This document shows, one piece after another, positions 8,015-17,287 of a stretch of 64,000 bases of DNA. A model generated the notes under the pieces. The model was given only the letters and a program-made list of their open reading frames with translations, searched no databases and was not told the DNA's origin. The stretch's first letter is position 1. Each line of letters begins with the position of its first letter. This DNA is from Sinorhizobium fredii NGR234. GTDB lineage: Bacteria > Pseudomonadota > Alphaproteobacteria > Rhizobiales > Rhizobiaceae. The stretch covers positions 372,001 to 436,000 of the forward strand of contig NC_012586.1 of assembly GCF_000018545.1 (NCBI RefSeq), written 5' to 3'. The position numbers and the translations under genes were made by a program.

Positions 8015-9061
8015 CTACGTGCCACTCTCTCGACCTTCGGCGAGGGCGACAATTTTGCCGCCGATGCTCTCCAGAGGCAGCACGAAATCGACAAGACCCG
8101 CACCAATCGCCGATTTAGGCATTCCAAAGACCACGGAACTCTCCTCGTCCTGGGCAATCGCCTTGCCGCCCGCCTCGCGGAGTGCGCGAAGCCCCTCGGT
8201 CCCGTCATTGCCCATGCCGGTAAGGATGACGGCGAGCGCCTCGCCTTTGAAGGCGCGGGCGATGGAGCCGAAGAGATAGGAGCCCGAGGGCTTGAAGCCG
8301 TCGACGGGAGCATCGTTCACGACGCGGATTCGAGATCGGCCGGAGACCCCGAGTTGTCGACCGTCCGGGGCAAGGTAAACCATTCCTGCCCTCAAGCGCT
8401 CGCCGTCCGTCGCGACCTTCACGTTCAGCGGTACGGTCGCGTCGAGGGAAGCGGCGACCCGGTCGATGAAGCCGCTCGACATATGCTGTACGATGAGGAT
8501 CGGGGCGGGAAATTTACTCGACACATTCATCAATATAGACCGGATAGCGGCGGGACCGCCCGTGGAAGCCGCAATGCCGACAATGCCGATCGGCGCGTGA
8601 GCCGCAGCTAGATCGCCCTGGTCGTTCCGGCCGTCGCCTCCCGATTTCTTGCGCCATTGCCTGACAACCTTCACATGGGCCATGGCCTTGATCGTCGACA
8701 GGAACTTCTCCGTCGCCGCTTTCTCGAGGCGACCATCGACCGGTGGCGGCGCTGGAATGACCGCGAGAGCCCCGGCGTCGAGGGCTCGAGCCGCCACGGA
8801 TCCCAGCTCCTCGACACGCGACACCATGACGATCGGCGCCGGCGCTGAAACCATGATTTCCCTGACCGCCTCGACGCTGTCGTGCTCACCGAGCCGTAGT
8901 TCCATCGTCACGATATCGGGCGACAGCTGCCGTGCCATCGTGACCGCCTCGGCAAAGCTTCTTGCGACGCCCAGGAGTTCCGCCGACGCGTCGCTGCGAA
9001 CCGCCCTCTCGACGAGTTCCTGAAGGTCAACCCTGGAGGTGGCAAGCAGAATGCGAACCAT
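8015..9061 (-). CDS. cheB: CheB-type protein-glutamate methylesterase with degenerate receiver
   Basis: The product has 348 residues. The C-terminal methylesterase domain (about 155-345) keeps the catalytic triad: Ser166 in GIAASTGGP, His193 in VQHMSSGF and Asp286 in GMGNDGTEG. It would demethylate or deamidate receptor glutamates. The N-terminal 105 residues have the receiver fold pattern but not its chemistry. The acidic pair is replaced by Ala7/Thr8 (ILLATSRV), the phosphoacceptor Asp by Glu54 (IVTMELRL), and the Lys of the KP motif is missing (VIPAPPP). The domain therefore probably cannot be phosphorylated by CheA. The gene starts 8 bp after the cheA stop and is last in the operon. The enzyme call is firm; the regulation is inferred. 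Confidence 0.9.
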   Translation of the reverse strand: MVRILLATSRVDLQELVERAVRSDASAELLGVARSFAEAVTMARQLSPDIVTMELRLGEHDSVEAVREIMVSAPAPIVMVSRVEELGSVAARALDAGALAVIPAPPPVDGRLEKAATEKFLSTIKAMAHVKVVRQWRKKSGGDGRNDQGDLAAAHAPIGIVGIAASTGGPAAIRSILMNVSSKFPAPILIVQHMSSGFIDRVAASLDATVPLNVKVATDGERLRAGMVYLAPDGRQLGVSGRSRIRVVNDAPVDGFKPSGSYLFGSIARAFKGEALAVILTGMGNDGTEGLRALREAGGKAIAQDEESSVVFGMPKSAIGAGLVDFVLPLESIGGKIVALAEGRESGT

Positions 9062-9069
9062 TTGCTACC

Positions 9070-11196
9070 TCAGACGACCTGGCTCACCGTTTCCAGAAAC
9101 TGATGTGCATCGAACTGGTTCTTCGCGACGTAAGCATTGGCTCCCAGTTCCAGGCCGTGAGCCTTGTCTTCCGGCGCTTCCCGCCCGGTGACGAGTATTA
9201 TGGGCAGGCCGGCCAGCCGCTCGGAACGCCTGATCGCCTGGGTCAATTCGAACCCATTCATCGAGGGCATATCGACATCGGCCACTACGACATCGACCTC
9301 TTGATGGTGCAGGTGCTGCAAAGCCTCCTGACCGTCGGACGCCATGGCAACGTCATAGCCTGCCGCTTGGAGGATGAGCCTGACCAGCGTGCGGATATAC
9401 TTCGAGTCATCGACGACGAGAACCTTGCGGCGCTTGGGCTTTCTAAACTGAGCGGCATCAGGAATGGATGCCGCAAATGACTCCGGCGCCGGCGCACACA
9501 GAAGGGAGGTATTGAGAAGCAGCGCGATGCGACCGTCGGGCAGCACCATTGCGCCGCAATAGCGTCGGACTTTCTCAAGGCGCGGCCCGAGCGAACGCGC
9601 AAGCAACTCCTGTTCGGCGGCGATCTCGTCCACAAGAACCGCAGCTTCCCTGCCCCCGGCGCGGATGATGATTGCTGGCCGGGCCTCCCTGGATATAGGT
9701 TCGCCAGCCGCCCGCAACCCCAGCCAATGGGCAAGATCGACAAGGGAGAACGTGCCCACCTCGGTTGTCACGACCTGCCTTTCCTGTTCGAAGCCGATGT
9801 TCTCGGCGGAGACCCTTATGACGCGCTCGACGCAAGAGGTGTCGATCGTGAGAACATGCCCGGCTACATGGACCACCAGGGCGCGCACCGTAGCGAGCGT
9901 GAGCGGAAGGGTCAGGGTGAAAGCGGCCCCGCCTTCCGGAACTTGCGCGACCGCCGCCGTGCCGCGCATATCCTCGACAGCCCTTCTGACGATGTCGAGC
10001 CCGATGCCGCGACCAGCCAGTCTATCGACCGAGGCCGACGTGGAAATGCCAGGCTCGAAAACGCGCTGGAGAAGATCTCCCTCGTCTTCCGATGCAATCG
10101 GAGCCCGGTCCGCGAGCTTGCGCAGCGATGCCATGTCCAGGCCCCGGCCATCATCCTTGACCACCACTTGCACCCGATCGCCCGAGACGGAAGCGGAGAC
10201 GACGATCCTTCCCTTTTCAGGTTTGCCCGCCAAACGCCGTTCCTCCGGCGACTGGATGCCATGCGCCACGGCATTGCGGACGAGGTGGCGGAGCGAATCC
10301 TGCAATCCGGCGAGAATTGAGCGATCGATGTCGATTTCACCGCCCCTGATTTCCAGCGTCGCTGATTTATTCACGTGGGCTGCCATGTCCCTGACGATGC
10401 GCTCCAGCCCCTTGCACGCCGCGGCGAAGGGTTGTGTGCGCGCGCGGCGAACCTCGTGGCTAAGGGCGGTGACCGCGCTATGTAGCAGTCGTCCATTGCT
10501 GTGGAGCGAAGCAGCAAGCTCGCGCAACCCGTTTTCTATGCCAGCGGCGTCGGTCTCGGAAAAGGATCCGACCGTCCGCAATCTTCCTGCCTGTTCTCTG
10601 AGGTCCGAAGCCCGCTCGGCATGAGTCCGGACGACTGCATCGAAGGCGAGCAATTCTCCGCTCCTGTGAAGAAGCGCGTCGAGTCGATCGGCTGACACAC
10701 GCATCGAGCCGTCCAGATCGGTCGAGCGAACCGGGACCTGATGTTCGGCGGAGGGTGGCGGTGGCCCCGGTGGCATATTGCCGTAAGCCACGCCTGGGGT
10801 AACCGTGGCCTCTAATTCGCGAACGACACTTCCTGTCTTGGCAGACGAGGGCATCTCGCCCCCTGCCAGGAGCCGGCCCGCCTCCTTAATCGCATCCGCC
10901 GCCCGTAGAAGCACGTCGAGCTCCAAACGACTGAGCGCCGACTGCTCCTTCGAGGCGCGCATAAGCACCTCCTCCATCCAGTGGCAAATGCTTTCGATGC
11001 CCCGCACCTCGACAAGTCCGGCGGCGCCCTTGAGACTATGCGCCATCCTGAGCAGCTCATCCTGGAGCCGACGTTTGTCTTCGGCGTCGCCAGCCTCGTC
11101 GATACCGATCAGTATGCGCGCCATGTCGGAGGATCGTAACCGCACCTCTCGCGCGAAGATCGTCAGGAGCTGGCGGTCAAGTTCTTCAGCTTTCAT
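9070..11196 (-). CDS. cheA: Hybrid chemotaxis kinase CheA with C-terminal receiver
   Basis: The product has 708 residues. An N-terminal Hpt domain carries His53 ([10 protein letters not shown]). The dimerisation and HATPase region (about 170-430) has [33 protein letters not shown] and [19 protein letters not shown] CheW-like domain (about 430-570) follows, and then a complete receiver (about 590-708) with [23 protein letters not shown] and a Lys in YVAKNQ. I see no clear P2 (CheY/CheB-binding) domain between Hpt and the dimerisation region. CheA-receiver hybrids are typical of alternative chemosensory systems, where the receiver acts as a sink or autoregulator. The start overlaps the mcp stop by 4 bp. 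Confidence 0.93.
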   Translation of the reverse strand: MKAEELDRQLLTIFAREVRLRSSDMARILIGIDEAGDAEDKRRLQDELLRMAHSLKGAAGLVEVRGIESICHWMEEVLMRASKEQSALSRLELDVLLRAADAIKEAGRLLAGGEMPSSAKTGSVVRELEATVTPGVAYGNMPPGPPPPSAEHQVPVRSTDLDGSMRVSADRLDALLHRSGELLAFDAVVRTHAERASDLREQAGRLRTVGSFSETDAAGIENGLRELAASLHSNGRLLHSAVTALSHEVRRARTQPFAAACKGLERIVRDMAAHVNKSATLEIRGGEIDIDRSILAGLQDSLRHLVRNAVAHGIQSPEERRLAGKPEKGRIVVSASVSGDRVQVVVKDDGRGLDMASLRKLADRAPIASEDEGDLLQRVFEPGISTSASVDRLAGRGIGLDIVRRAVEDMRGTAAVAQVPEGGAAFTLTLPLTLATVRALVVHVAGHVLTIDTSCVERVIRVSAENIGFEQERQVVTTEVGTFSLVDLAHWLGLRAAGEPISREARPAIIIRAGGREAAVLVDEIAAEQELLARSLGPRLEKVRRYCGAMVLPDGRIALLLNTSLLCAPAPESFAASIPDAAQFRKPKRRKVLVVDDSKYIRTLVRLILQAAGYDVAMASDGQEALQHLHHQEVDVVVADVDMPSMNGFELTQAIRRSERLAGLPIILVTGREAPEDKAHGLELGANAYVAKNQFDAHQFLETVSQVV

Positions 11197-12827
11197 CGTC
11201 TTCCGTTGCTATGGTCAGCGAGCATGTCCCTCAGCCGGGATCCGAGCTCATTCAGGTCTTTTGCGGCTTCTTCCGCCTGGCGAATGGCCGACAGGTTCTG
11301 GCTGCTGGCCTGCTGAATGTAATGCATGGCGTCATGTATCTGCTTCATGCCAGCCTTCTGCTGGCCGGCAGATGCGGCGATCTGCGCGACGGAGCGCGCG
11401 GAATCCCCGATGATCGCCTCGAGCTGCCGGATCGTCTCGCCTGCTTCCTTGACCGTTTCGAGCGCTCGGCCGACGCTCTTGGAACCCTCTTCGGCACCAA
11501 CGACTGCGGCGTTCGTCGACTTCTGGATCTCCATAAGGATCCGACGAACCCTGGTGGTGGCGGTTTTCGACTGGTCGGCCAAGGTCCTGATCTCGCTGGC
11601 GACGACGCTGAAGCCCCGACCGTGTTCGCCCGCACGCGATGCTTCGATCGCCGCGTTGAGGGCAAGCAGATTGGTCTGGTCGGCGATCTCGGCCACGACC
11701 GAGACGATCTCGCCGATTTCGAGGCTGTTTTCCGCGAGCAAGAGAATATTGCCGGCAATCGCCCCAGTTCGCGCATTGACCGCGTTCATCGTCGTGACAG
11801 TGTTATCGAGCGCCGTGCGCCCCTCGCTGCTAACCTTCACGGCGGTCTCATAGGAGGCGGCGACCTGCTGGGCGCGCTGTGCCGCTTGTTCCGACGTTTG
11901 CAACACGTCATCGACGCTGGTTACCGTTTCCGCGACGGCGGTGGACTGGTCGCGCATGCCTTCGACCTGTTGCGTGGTTCCGGCCAGGATCTCCGCCGCC
12001 GAGGACGAAAGATGCTGCGATGTCTCCGAGATCGTCGCGAGCAGGTCCTCCAGCCGTTCGCGGGCGGCACGCTCATTCTCGATCATGCCTGCAAGTTTCG
12101 CGGTCATGCCGTTGAAGGACGCGCCGAGAACTGACAGTTCGTCATATCCCGTGACAATGGCCCTCTGGTCCAGATTTCCGGCACTAACGCCTTTCGCTAC
12201 ATCCACGAGGATACGCACCCGGCCAGCGTAGTGGCGAACGACCCTCAGAACGAGGAAAAGCAAAACGATCGCCAGTGCGGACAAGCCCAGCTGCAGCATC
12301 TGCGACCGGTAGAGCCTTGTCGCGGCCGTCTGCTCGATTCCGTCGATCTTTTCGTTGATGCGGGCGGCGTAGGTGCGGATATGTCGATCGAGTTCCTCGA
12401 GCACGGCTTGGCTGGGCGGCGCCTGGCTTATGGTTCTTTCAAGCGCCGGTTTCACCTGATGCTGCCAGAGCTGGCGCAACTGCTCCAGCTGGGCAATGGC
12501 TTCCGGGTTGGCCTCCAAGGCAAACCCAAGCGCCTCGTCCCCGCCAGCCAGCCGGGCGAGCATCTGTTCATTGCGCTGCATTAGGTCGCGAAGCTCCGAT
12601 ACGGCTGCCGGGCGGTTCGGGTCGTTCGGTCCCGGCAGGCGGCCAACCCTATAGAGCATCTGGTAGAAGATGCGCTCCTTGCTGAGCGACGAGGCCGCAG
12701 CAAGATCGGCGCGGACTCTCTCCAAAGCGATGAAGCTTGATCCGACGAGCAAGGCGGATGCCACAGCGAACAGCAGCATTGCTAGACCCAGCATGCCGTA
12801 GAGGCTCTTCGTGCGCAGGAGTTTCAT
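11193..12827 (-). CDS. mcp: Methyl-accepting chemotaxis protein
   Basis: The product has 544 residues. TM1 is at about residues 10-32 ([20 protein letters not shown]). A periplasmic helical region of about 145 residues, probably a four-helix bundle, follows, then TM2 at about 178-196 ([15 protein letters not shown]). A HAMP domain ([20 protein letters not shown]) leads into the coiled signalling domain with the hairpin tip [31 protein letters not shown]. No CheR-docking pentapeptide is seen at the C-terminus, which ends DHSNGRR. It overlaps cheW and cheA by 4 bp each, so it is the dedicated receptor of this operon. The ligand cannot be predicted. Confidence 0.93.
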   Translation of the reverse strand: MKLLRTKSLYGMLGLAMLLFAVASALLVGSSFIALERVRADLAAASSLSKERIFYQMLYRVGRLPGPNDPNRPAAVSELRDLMQRNEQMLARLAGGDEALGFALEANPEAIAQLEQLRQLWQHQVKPALERTISQAPPSQAVLEELDRHIRTYAARINEKIDGIEQTAATRLYRSQMLQLGLSALAIVLLFLVLRVVRHYAGRVRILVDVAKGVSAGNLDQRAIVTGYDELSVLGASFNGMTAKLAGMIENERAARERLEDLLATISETSQHLSSSAAEILAGTTQQVEGMRDQSTAVAETVTSVDDVLQTSEQAAQRAQQVAASYETAVKVSSEGRTALDNTVTTMNAVNARTGAIAGNILLLAENSLEIGEIVSVVAEIADQTNLLALNAAIEASRAGEHGRGFSVVASEIRTLADQSKTATTRVRRILMEIQKSTNAAVVGAEEGSKSVGRALETVKEAGETIRQLEAIIGDSARSVAQIAASAGQQKAGMKQIHDAMHYIQQASSQNLSAIRQAEEAAKDLNELGSRLRDMLADHSNGRR

Positions 12828-13462
12828 GGTCGCTCATCCCCTGCAATCTCCCCGACAGGCTGCTCGCTCTCCAGAAAGAACCGGCGATCGCTGAGGAGAA
12901 GAGCGCCGTCAAGAACAATGGTATCCTGGCTCGCGGTGGCGCTAGCCCATTCGGGGCCATCCTCGTTGCCAAACGAAGCACTATCCGGTGCAAAAACCCT
13001 GCTGATTTCGGGCATTCCCTCCGCCACGATCAGCAATTCCGCCTGCATCTCCCCACAGACGATCACCCAATCGCTATCTGGCGAAAGAGCGTCGGGAAGG
13101 TGGAGCAGGCTGCGCAGATCGAAAACCGGAAGCAACTGACCGCGTAGGTCAAAAATGCCCCGCACGTAGGTCGGCATGCCCGGAAGCGGCGTGACACGCG
13201 CCATGGAAACGATCTCGCAAACGTAGCGGACTTCCAGCGCAAGGCGGCGGCCCGACAGTACAAAGGATACGAAACGTGCCGAGCCTTCGGGCTCTTCACC
13301 CATCTCCACGTCCGACCGGGTCAGTGGGAAGTTTTGCTGGCCTGCCGCTTCGGCGTCCTGCGCCGCCGAACCGAGCAGCGCCTCCGTCTCCTCAAGGGCC
13401 ATGGCGATCCTTCGTTTCACGTCGGCCCAGTCGGGACGTATCTTTCGGTCAAGGGCGATCAT
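12824..13462 (-). CDS. cheW: CheW coupling protein
   Basis: The product has 212 residues from ATG 13462, chosen because GGGAAAGG lies just upstream; a start at 13540 would lie deep inside cheR. An N-terminal extension of about 65 residues precedes the CheW fold: [59 protein letters not shown] is the diagnostic stretch. CheW links the receptor to CheA. The gene overlaps the cheR end by 14 bp and the mcp start by 4 bp. The C-terminal part is less conserved than in housekeeping CheW proteins. Confidence 0.9.
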   Translation of the reverse strand: MIALDRKIRPDWADVKRRIAMALEETEALLGSAAQDAEAAGQQNFPLTRSDVEMGEEPEGSARFVSFVLSGRRLALEVRYVCEIVSMARVTPLPGMPTYVRGIFDLRGQLLPVFDLRSLLHLPDALSPDSDWVIVCGEMQAELLIVAEGMPEISRVFAPDSASFGNEDGPEWASATASQDTIVLDGALLLSDRRFFLESEQPVGEIAGDERP

Positions 13463-14387
13463 CTGCAGGCCTTTCCCGGCCGGACACCGCTCGTCGATAA
13501 ACGGCGCCCGCGGATGTGATCGATGTTTCGAAAGGCGCATACTTCCAGAGCGGTGGATCGGTTGGTGCGGTCATCAGCCAGCCACCCTTGACCAGGCACG
13601 TAAAAAGCTGCCGTGCTATCCGGTGGACGGCGGCCGCATCGAGATAGACGAGGACGTTTCGACAGAGGATCAGGTCGAAATCGGCAAGGCCGATTTGGGG
13701 CGCAGGAAGGACGTCGGCCCCAAGGGCGACTTTTGTCAACGTCACACGCCGCGCCAGATCAGGTCTCACGCGATACCGGCTCCCGCTTCGGAGGAAATAG
13801 CGCTGCCTCCAGCATTCGCCGGTGTTCCTCAGAGACCATTCGCCGTATTCGGCCTCCGCGGCATCGCTGAGCGCCTTACGTGATATGTCCGATGCAGTGA
13901 TTTCAACGCGGCTCGATAGATTGTCCGCCTCGCAGAGTATCGCCAGCGAATAGGGCTCTTCCCCGCTCGCGCAGCCGAGGCTCCAGATCCGGAGGGGCGA
14001 GCCGATCAGCCGGCTTCGGCACCGCTCCGGAAGAATTGTGTCCCTTATCAGGTCGAACTGGGCCGCACCGCGGAAAAAATGGGTCTCGCCGACGGTCAGT
14101 TCGTCGATGAATTCCTCCTTCAGATCTTCGTCCGCATCGATCTGACCGAGAAGATCGCTGACATGATTCAGACCTCGCCTGGCCATGACGCGGCCGATCG
14201 CCGAAACGGCAGCCTCTTTGCGGGACGCCGCGATGCTCAACCCGATCCTGTCGGCGATCCTTCCAGCGAGTGCGCCTGCCTGCAGGAGCATTGCGCCGGA
14301 CATGTTTTCCACGTCCTCGTCCTTCACGGAGCGGCTTGGCGGGAGTGAGGCTCTCGTAGATCTGGCTTTCGCTGGGGCGCGGCGCAT
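13449..14387 (-). CDS. cheR: Chemotaxis protein methyltransferase CheR
   Basis: The product has 312 residues. The start ATG 14387 is preceded by AGGTGG. The N-terminal helical domain has ELTVGETHFFRGAAQFDLIRD, and the SAM-binding domain has RIWSLGCASGEEPYSLAI, VEITASDISRKALSDA, the CheR-specific YFLRSGSRYRVRPDLARRVTL and FDLILCRNVLVYLD. It methylates receptor glutamates with SAM and is the partner of the CheB at 8015-9061. It is the second gene of the operon, 107 bp after the LuxR-type regulator. No TPR or other extension is present. Confidence 0.93.
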   Translation of the reverse strand: MRRAPAKARSTRASLPPSRSVKDEDVENMSGAMLLQAGALAGRIADRIGLSIAASRKEAAVSAIGRVMARRGLNHVSDLLGQIDADEDLKEEFIDELTVGETHFFRGAAQFDLIRDTILPERCRSRLIGSPLRIWSLGCASGEEPYSLAILCEADNLSSRVEITASDISRKALSDAAEAEYGEWSLRNTGECWRQRYFLRSGSRYRVRPDLARRVTLTKVALGADVLPAPQIGLADFDLILCRNVLVYLDAAAVHRIARQLFTCLVKGGWLMTAPTDPPLWKYAPFETSITSAGAVYRRAVSGRERPADDRP

Positions 14388-14494
14388 CGTCGTTCCACCT
14401 CAATTTCGTTGTTATCGTACCTACGTCCTCGCACGCATCTGAGCTATTCGTCCGGATGGCTAGAAAGCGGCCTAGCCGTCCGGCCTATCGGGGC

Positions 14495-15178
14495 TTACCT
14501 TTGCGCAATTGGCAACAGGCGGGCACCGGCGGCTGCTGCCTCCTGCCGGTTCCTCACCCTGAGGCTGCGGAAGAGCGCCGCCATATGTATCTTGACGGTT
14601 CCTTCACCGAGGCGAAGCTTGCGGGCGATTTCCTTGTTCGAAAGGCCCTCGACCAGGAGCAGCAGTACCTCGCGTTGCCTCGGTGTGAGGAAGTCGATCG
14701 TTCGCCGCGACGGCTCGTCGCTATGCCCGGTTGCTGCTGGCGGCGGTTCAGATTCAGCCGAACGGGGTGTGCAGCCGGCGAGGGAAGGCGGGACATAGAT
14801 GGCGCCGTTCAAGATGACGCGCAGCGCGGCGGCGAGATCCGAGGCGCCGAGGCTCTTCGGCACATAGCCGTGGATTCCCGCCGCCAGGGAGGCAAGAATA
14901 TCGTTCCGGCGCGATGAAGCGGAAACCACGGCCACTTTCACGTCCGGGTGAACTTCGCGCACTGCACCGAGGCTCGCGGCACTCTCCATACCCGGCATGG
15001 TAAGATCGAACAGAGCCAATGAAACATCATCGCGGTCCGCCAGGCGCTCGATCGCCTCATCGAGGGATCCTGTCTCGACCACGTCGGAAAAACCAAGCTT
15101 CGTCTTCAAGATGGCCGCGAGCGCGATCCTGAAGAACTCGTCATCGTCCGCGACAAGTGCGACGCCAAACGCATTCAT
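14495..15178 (-). CDS. NarL/LuxR-family response regulator at the head of the che operon
   Basis: The product has 227 residues from ATG 15178, which follows a strong ribosome site (GGGGGAG). The receiver (about 1-120) is intact: acidic cluster VADDDEFF, phosphoacceptor Asp in LALFDLTMPGM, and Lys in YVPKSL. A linker rich in Pro and Ser precedes the LuxR-type HTH (FLTPRQREVLLLLVEGLSNKEIARKLRLGEGTVKIHMAAL). As the first gene of a che operon with no cheY, it is the best candidate for the phosphorylated output of CheA, giving transcriptional rather than flagellar control. Its targets are unknown; the neighbouring tad pilus genes are an obvious possibility. Confidence 0.9.
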   Translation of the reverse strand: MNAFGVALVADDDEFFRIALAAILKTKLGFSDVVETGSLDEAIERLADRDDVSLALFDLTMPGMESAASLGAVREVHPDVKVAVVSASSRRNDILASLAAGIHGYVPKSLGASDLAAALRVILNGAIYVPPSLAGCTPRSAESEPPPAATGHSDEPSRRTIDFLTPRQREVLLLLVEGLSNKEIARKLRLGEGTVKIHMAALFRSLRVRNRQEAAAAGARLLPIAQR

Positions 15179-15339
15179 CGATGCTCCCCCAGGTTCAGGT
15201 TGACCGGATCTCCGCGTCAATGGAAAAGGTCGGTCCTCCGATGAAGGTCACAAATGTCCTGCAACTAACGATCGTCCCGGCAGCTCGGTTCCCACTCTCG
15301 GCGTGTACGGTTAACTTTTTCCGCGAATTCCTTAGCCAA

Positions 15340-15586
15340 TTGTTCTAGCTTGGCTGTCGTGACAAATTAAGCGGGGGAGGATTGAACTAACCCGCTGACG
15401 CGGGAGAGGTCGGGTTTGGAGGCGCGGTCTCCTGATGGGATGTTGGGGTGTTAAGAACCAACCCCTGACCAGGAGACCGACCGATGACCGACGCCCCGGC
15501 AGCGGTGAACCCGCTGCGCCGCCGCATGATCGACGACATGACGCTCCGCAACCTGTCGCCGGCCACGCAACGATCCTACCTGCATC
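15340..15586 (+). mobile_element. Remnant of a transposable element with the start of a tyrosine recombinase
   Basis: From 15484 an ATG-initiated frame reads MTDAPAAVNPLRRRMIDDM and then TLRNLSPATQRSYLH. This is the N-terminal SAM-like domain of small tyrosine recombinases of the type often found beside IS91-type transposases. The frame breaks at about 15586, where sequence of another gene begins, so only about 34 residues survive. The left limit, near 15340, is a guess from where the unrelated upstream sequence seems to end. The fragment interrupts the cyclase/hydrolase remnant that follows. Confidence 0.5.
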
Positions 15587-15700
15587 AAACATCCAGGCAT
15601 AATCCAGATTGGATACCCAGCCCGGCACATAGATGATATCGAACGGGCCATCGCCTATCGTTTGATAGGCGATGCGAGAAAGTTCCCGTTTCGCTCTCAA
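15587..15700 (-). pseudogene. N-terminal fragment of an adenylate-cyclase/alpha-beta-hydrolase-type protein
   Basis: Reading the minus strand from about 15700 gives LSRIAYQTIGDGPFDIIYVP and then GWVSNLDYAW. This is the characteristic N-terminus of the hydrolase half found in many rhizobial adenylate cyclases and related hydrolases. After about 35 residues the frame enters the recombinase remnant and no family similarity remains. The normal protein is several hundred residues long, so this is a dead fragment. The first codon in frame is TTG; the true start was probably lost. Confidence 0.55.
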
Positions 15701-15736
15701 AAGATCGCGTAATATATCAACGGGAACCGCCCAAGC

Positions 15737-16308
15737 CTATGAACGAGCAGCGTCAGTGCCTGCGCCGTCACTGAGAATGTCCATATAAGCTCGATAAACG
15801 AACACCCGGCCACGGCGCCGCCCGGTGGCTTCCTCGACAATGCCGAGTCTCTGTAGTTGGTCCAGTGCAGCGTTCACGGTCGGCACTGTGAGAGCGCTTC
15901 GCTTCGCCGCGGACGCTGCGGTCAGATAGGGGCTCGTGCGCATGATGTCATGGATCTGAAGGACTGATCCTGTACGTTCGGATTCTCTCACGATCCGTCC
16001 CCTGTCGTCGTCAAGTAGTCGTGCAATACGGCTGGCTGTCTCAAAAGTTTGATCCGCTGTTTCGGCCACACCGTCCAGGAAAAACTCTAGCCAGGCTTCC
16101 CACGTTCCATATTCTCGGACTTCCTGCAAAAGCCGGTAGTAATCGGGCCGTCGCGATTTGAAATAAAGGCTGAGATTGAGCAGAAGTTGTCGAAGCACTC
16201 CGGTCGCGCAAAGGTAGAGTGTGATCAGAAGCCGACCGAGGCGACCATTTCCATCTAGGAAGGGATGAATGGTTTCAAACTGGACGTGGATGAGGCCGGC
16301 CTTTGATC
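15737..16308 (-). pseudogene. Fic-domain protein, C-terminal fragment
   Basis: The minus-strand frame, open from about 16308, contains KAGLIHVQFETIHPFLDGNG followed by RLGR, the Fic catalytic motif HPFxxGNGRxxR. It continues with LLLNLSLYFKSRRPDYYRLL and a C-terminal winged-helix-like part (LTVPTVNAALDQLQRLGIVEE). Fic proteins transfer AMP or related groups to target proteins; this kind normally has about 370 residues. The N-terminal half is missing: at about 16305 the sequence changes directly into a LysE exporter remnant. No start codon with a ribosome site precedes the Fic motif. The surviving 153 residues after the GTG at 16198 lack the motif, so I call it a pseudogene. Confidence 0.7.
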
Positions 16309-16640
16309 GGCCAATACGGTTTCTGCGCCATAGCCAATGAGTGTATGCCCTCCGACCACGATCACCTCGATCGGGGCAATGATCACCAGCAGTTCCGCGG
16401 TATGGTAAACGGTGAGCGGCCGGGTCCCCAGAACACCCGGCAGCAGTGCGAGGTAAGAAATCGGCATCCTTGGGTTGGAGATGTTGAGAAGCAAGCCCGT
16501 GAGGTAAAGTCTGATCAGGCTGCCCGCATCACGTGCGGCCTGATGTCCGCCGAAGCGCTTGGTCCAAGGCCTTAAGACCAGCAAAGCGGAAAGCCATGCC
16601 CGCGAAGACGAGCTGTCGCCAGTAAAGCAAGATATTGATA
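16303..16640 (-). pseudogene. LysE/RhtB-family exporter remnant
   Basis: One minus-strand frame carries IRLYLTGLLLNISNPRMPIS and YLALLPGVLG, the hallmark of LysE/RhtB amino-acid exporters. The N-terminal part (LLYWRQLVFAGMAFRFAGLK) lies in another frame, so at least one frameshift has occurred near 16570. The sequence stops resembling LysE after ETVLADQRP and runs into the Fic fragment. No intact start or C-terminus exists. It appears to be half of a deletion scar. Confidence 0.55.
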
Positions 16641-16674
16641 ATGGCACGCATATCCATCTCCTCACGCTAAAGCG

Positions 16675-17262
16675 TCATGCAATAAAGGCCAAGCCAATAC
16701 CGGCGCCGATGATCCCCGTGCCGATGATGCGATGCGCCGGCATGGGGCCGGTGCCGCGCCGGGCAAGTGCATGCCAAACGGTCATGCCGGTGATGTGGAG
16801 GATCACCGTGCCGCCGATGAAACCGAGGATATGGCCGAGCGGTGCTGCGGCCGGACCCTCCGTGCCATGGGCGAAGCCATGGAAAAAGCCGAAGGTGGCG
16901 GCGCCGGTGATGGCGAGCGTAGCTGGTATGTTCGCGTTCGCGATCAACGCCGCGCCCAAGAGGATGACGGAGGTGATTACCGCCGCCTCGACGAGGGGGA
17001 CCGTTACGCCGGTCAGGACATAGGCCGCGCCCGCAACCATGGCCGAGACGAAGGCGAGCGGCAGCCGGAAGAGCGCCGAGCCGCCGAGCCGTCCTGCGAT
17101 CAGTCCGACCGCGATCATGGCGAGCAGGTGGTCGACGCCGGAAAAGGGATGCAGGAGTCCGCTTGCAACACCGTGGACATGATCATTGCCGGAATGGGCC
17201 AGCGCCTGGCCGGGAAGGCTCGCGGTGATGATTGCGAGTGCCGTCAGAGTCTTGAAATTCAT
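16675..17262 (-). CDS. hupE: HupE/UreJ-family nickel (or cobalt) permease
   Basis: The product has 195 residues. There is a signal-like N-terminus (MNFKTLTALAIITASLPGQALA), then the family's metal motif HPFSGVDHLLAM, five or six membrane segments, and a second His motif FFHGFAHGTEG. HupE/UreJ proteins bring Ni2+ across the envelope to feed hydrogenase or urease. No hydrogenase or urease gene is near. The gene ends an operon whose central enzyme is the nickel-type guanidine hydrolase at 17832-19037, so nickel supply to that enzyme is the likely role. It starts 25 bp after the stop of the His-rich gene. Confidence 0.85.
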   Translation of the reverse strand: MNFKTLTALAIITASLPGQALAHSGNDHVHGVASGLLHPFSGVDHLLAMIAVGLIAGRLGGSALFRLPLAFVSAMVAGAAYVLTGVTVPLVEAAVITSVILLGAALIANANIPATLAITGAATFGFFHGFAHGTEGPAAAPLGHILGFIGGTVILHITGMTVWHALARRGTGPMPAHRIIGTGIIGAGIGLAFIA

Positions 17263-17287
17263 GGTGTTGCCTTTTTGAAGGAGGAAT

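Noticed and set aside
15737..16665. A natural LysE-Fic fusion protein
   Set aside because: The two pieces are in different frames, both lack essential halves, and LysE and Fic have no functional link; a deletion scar is simpler.
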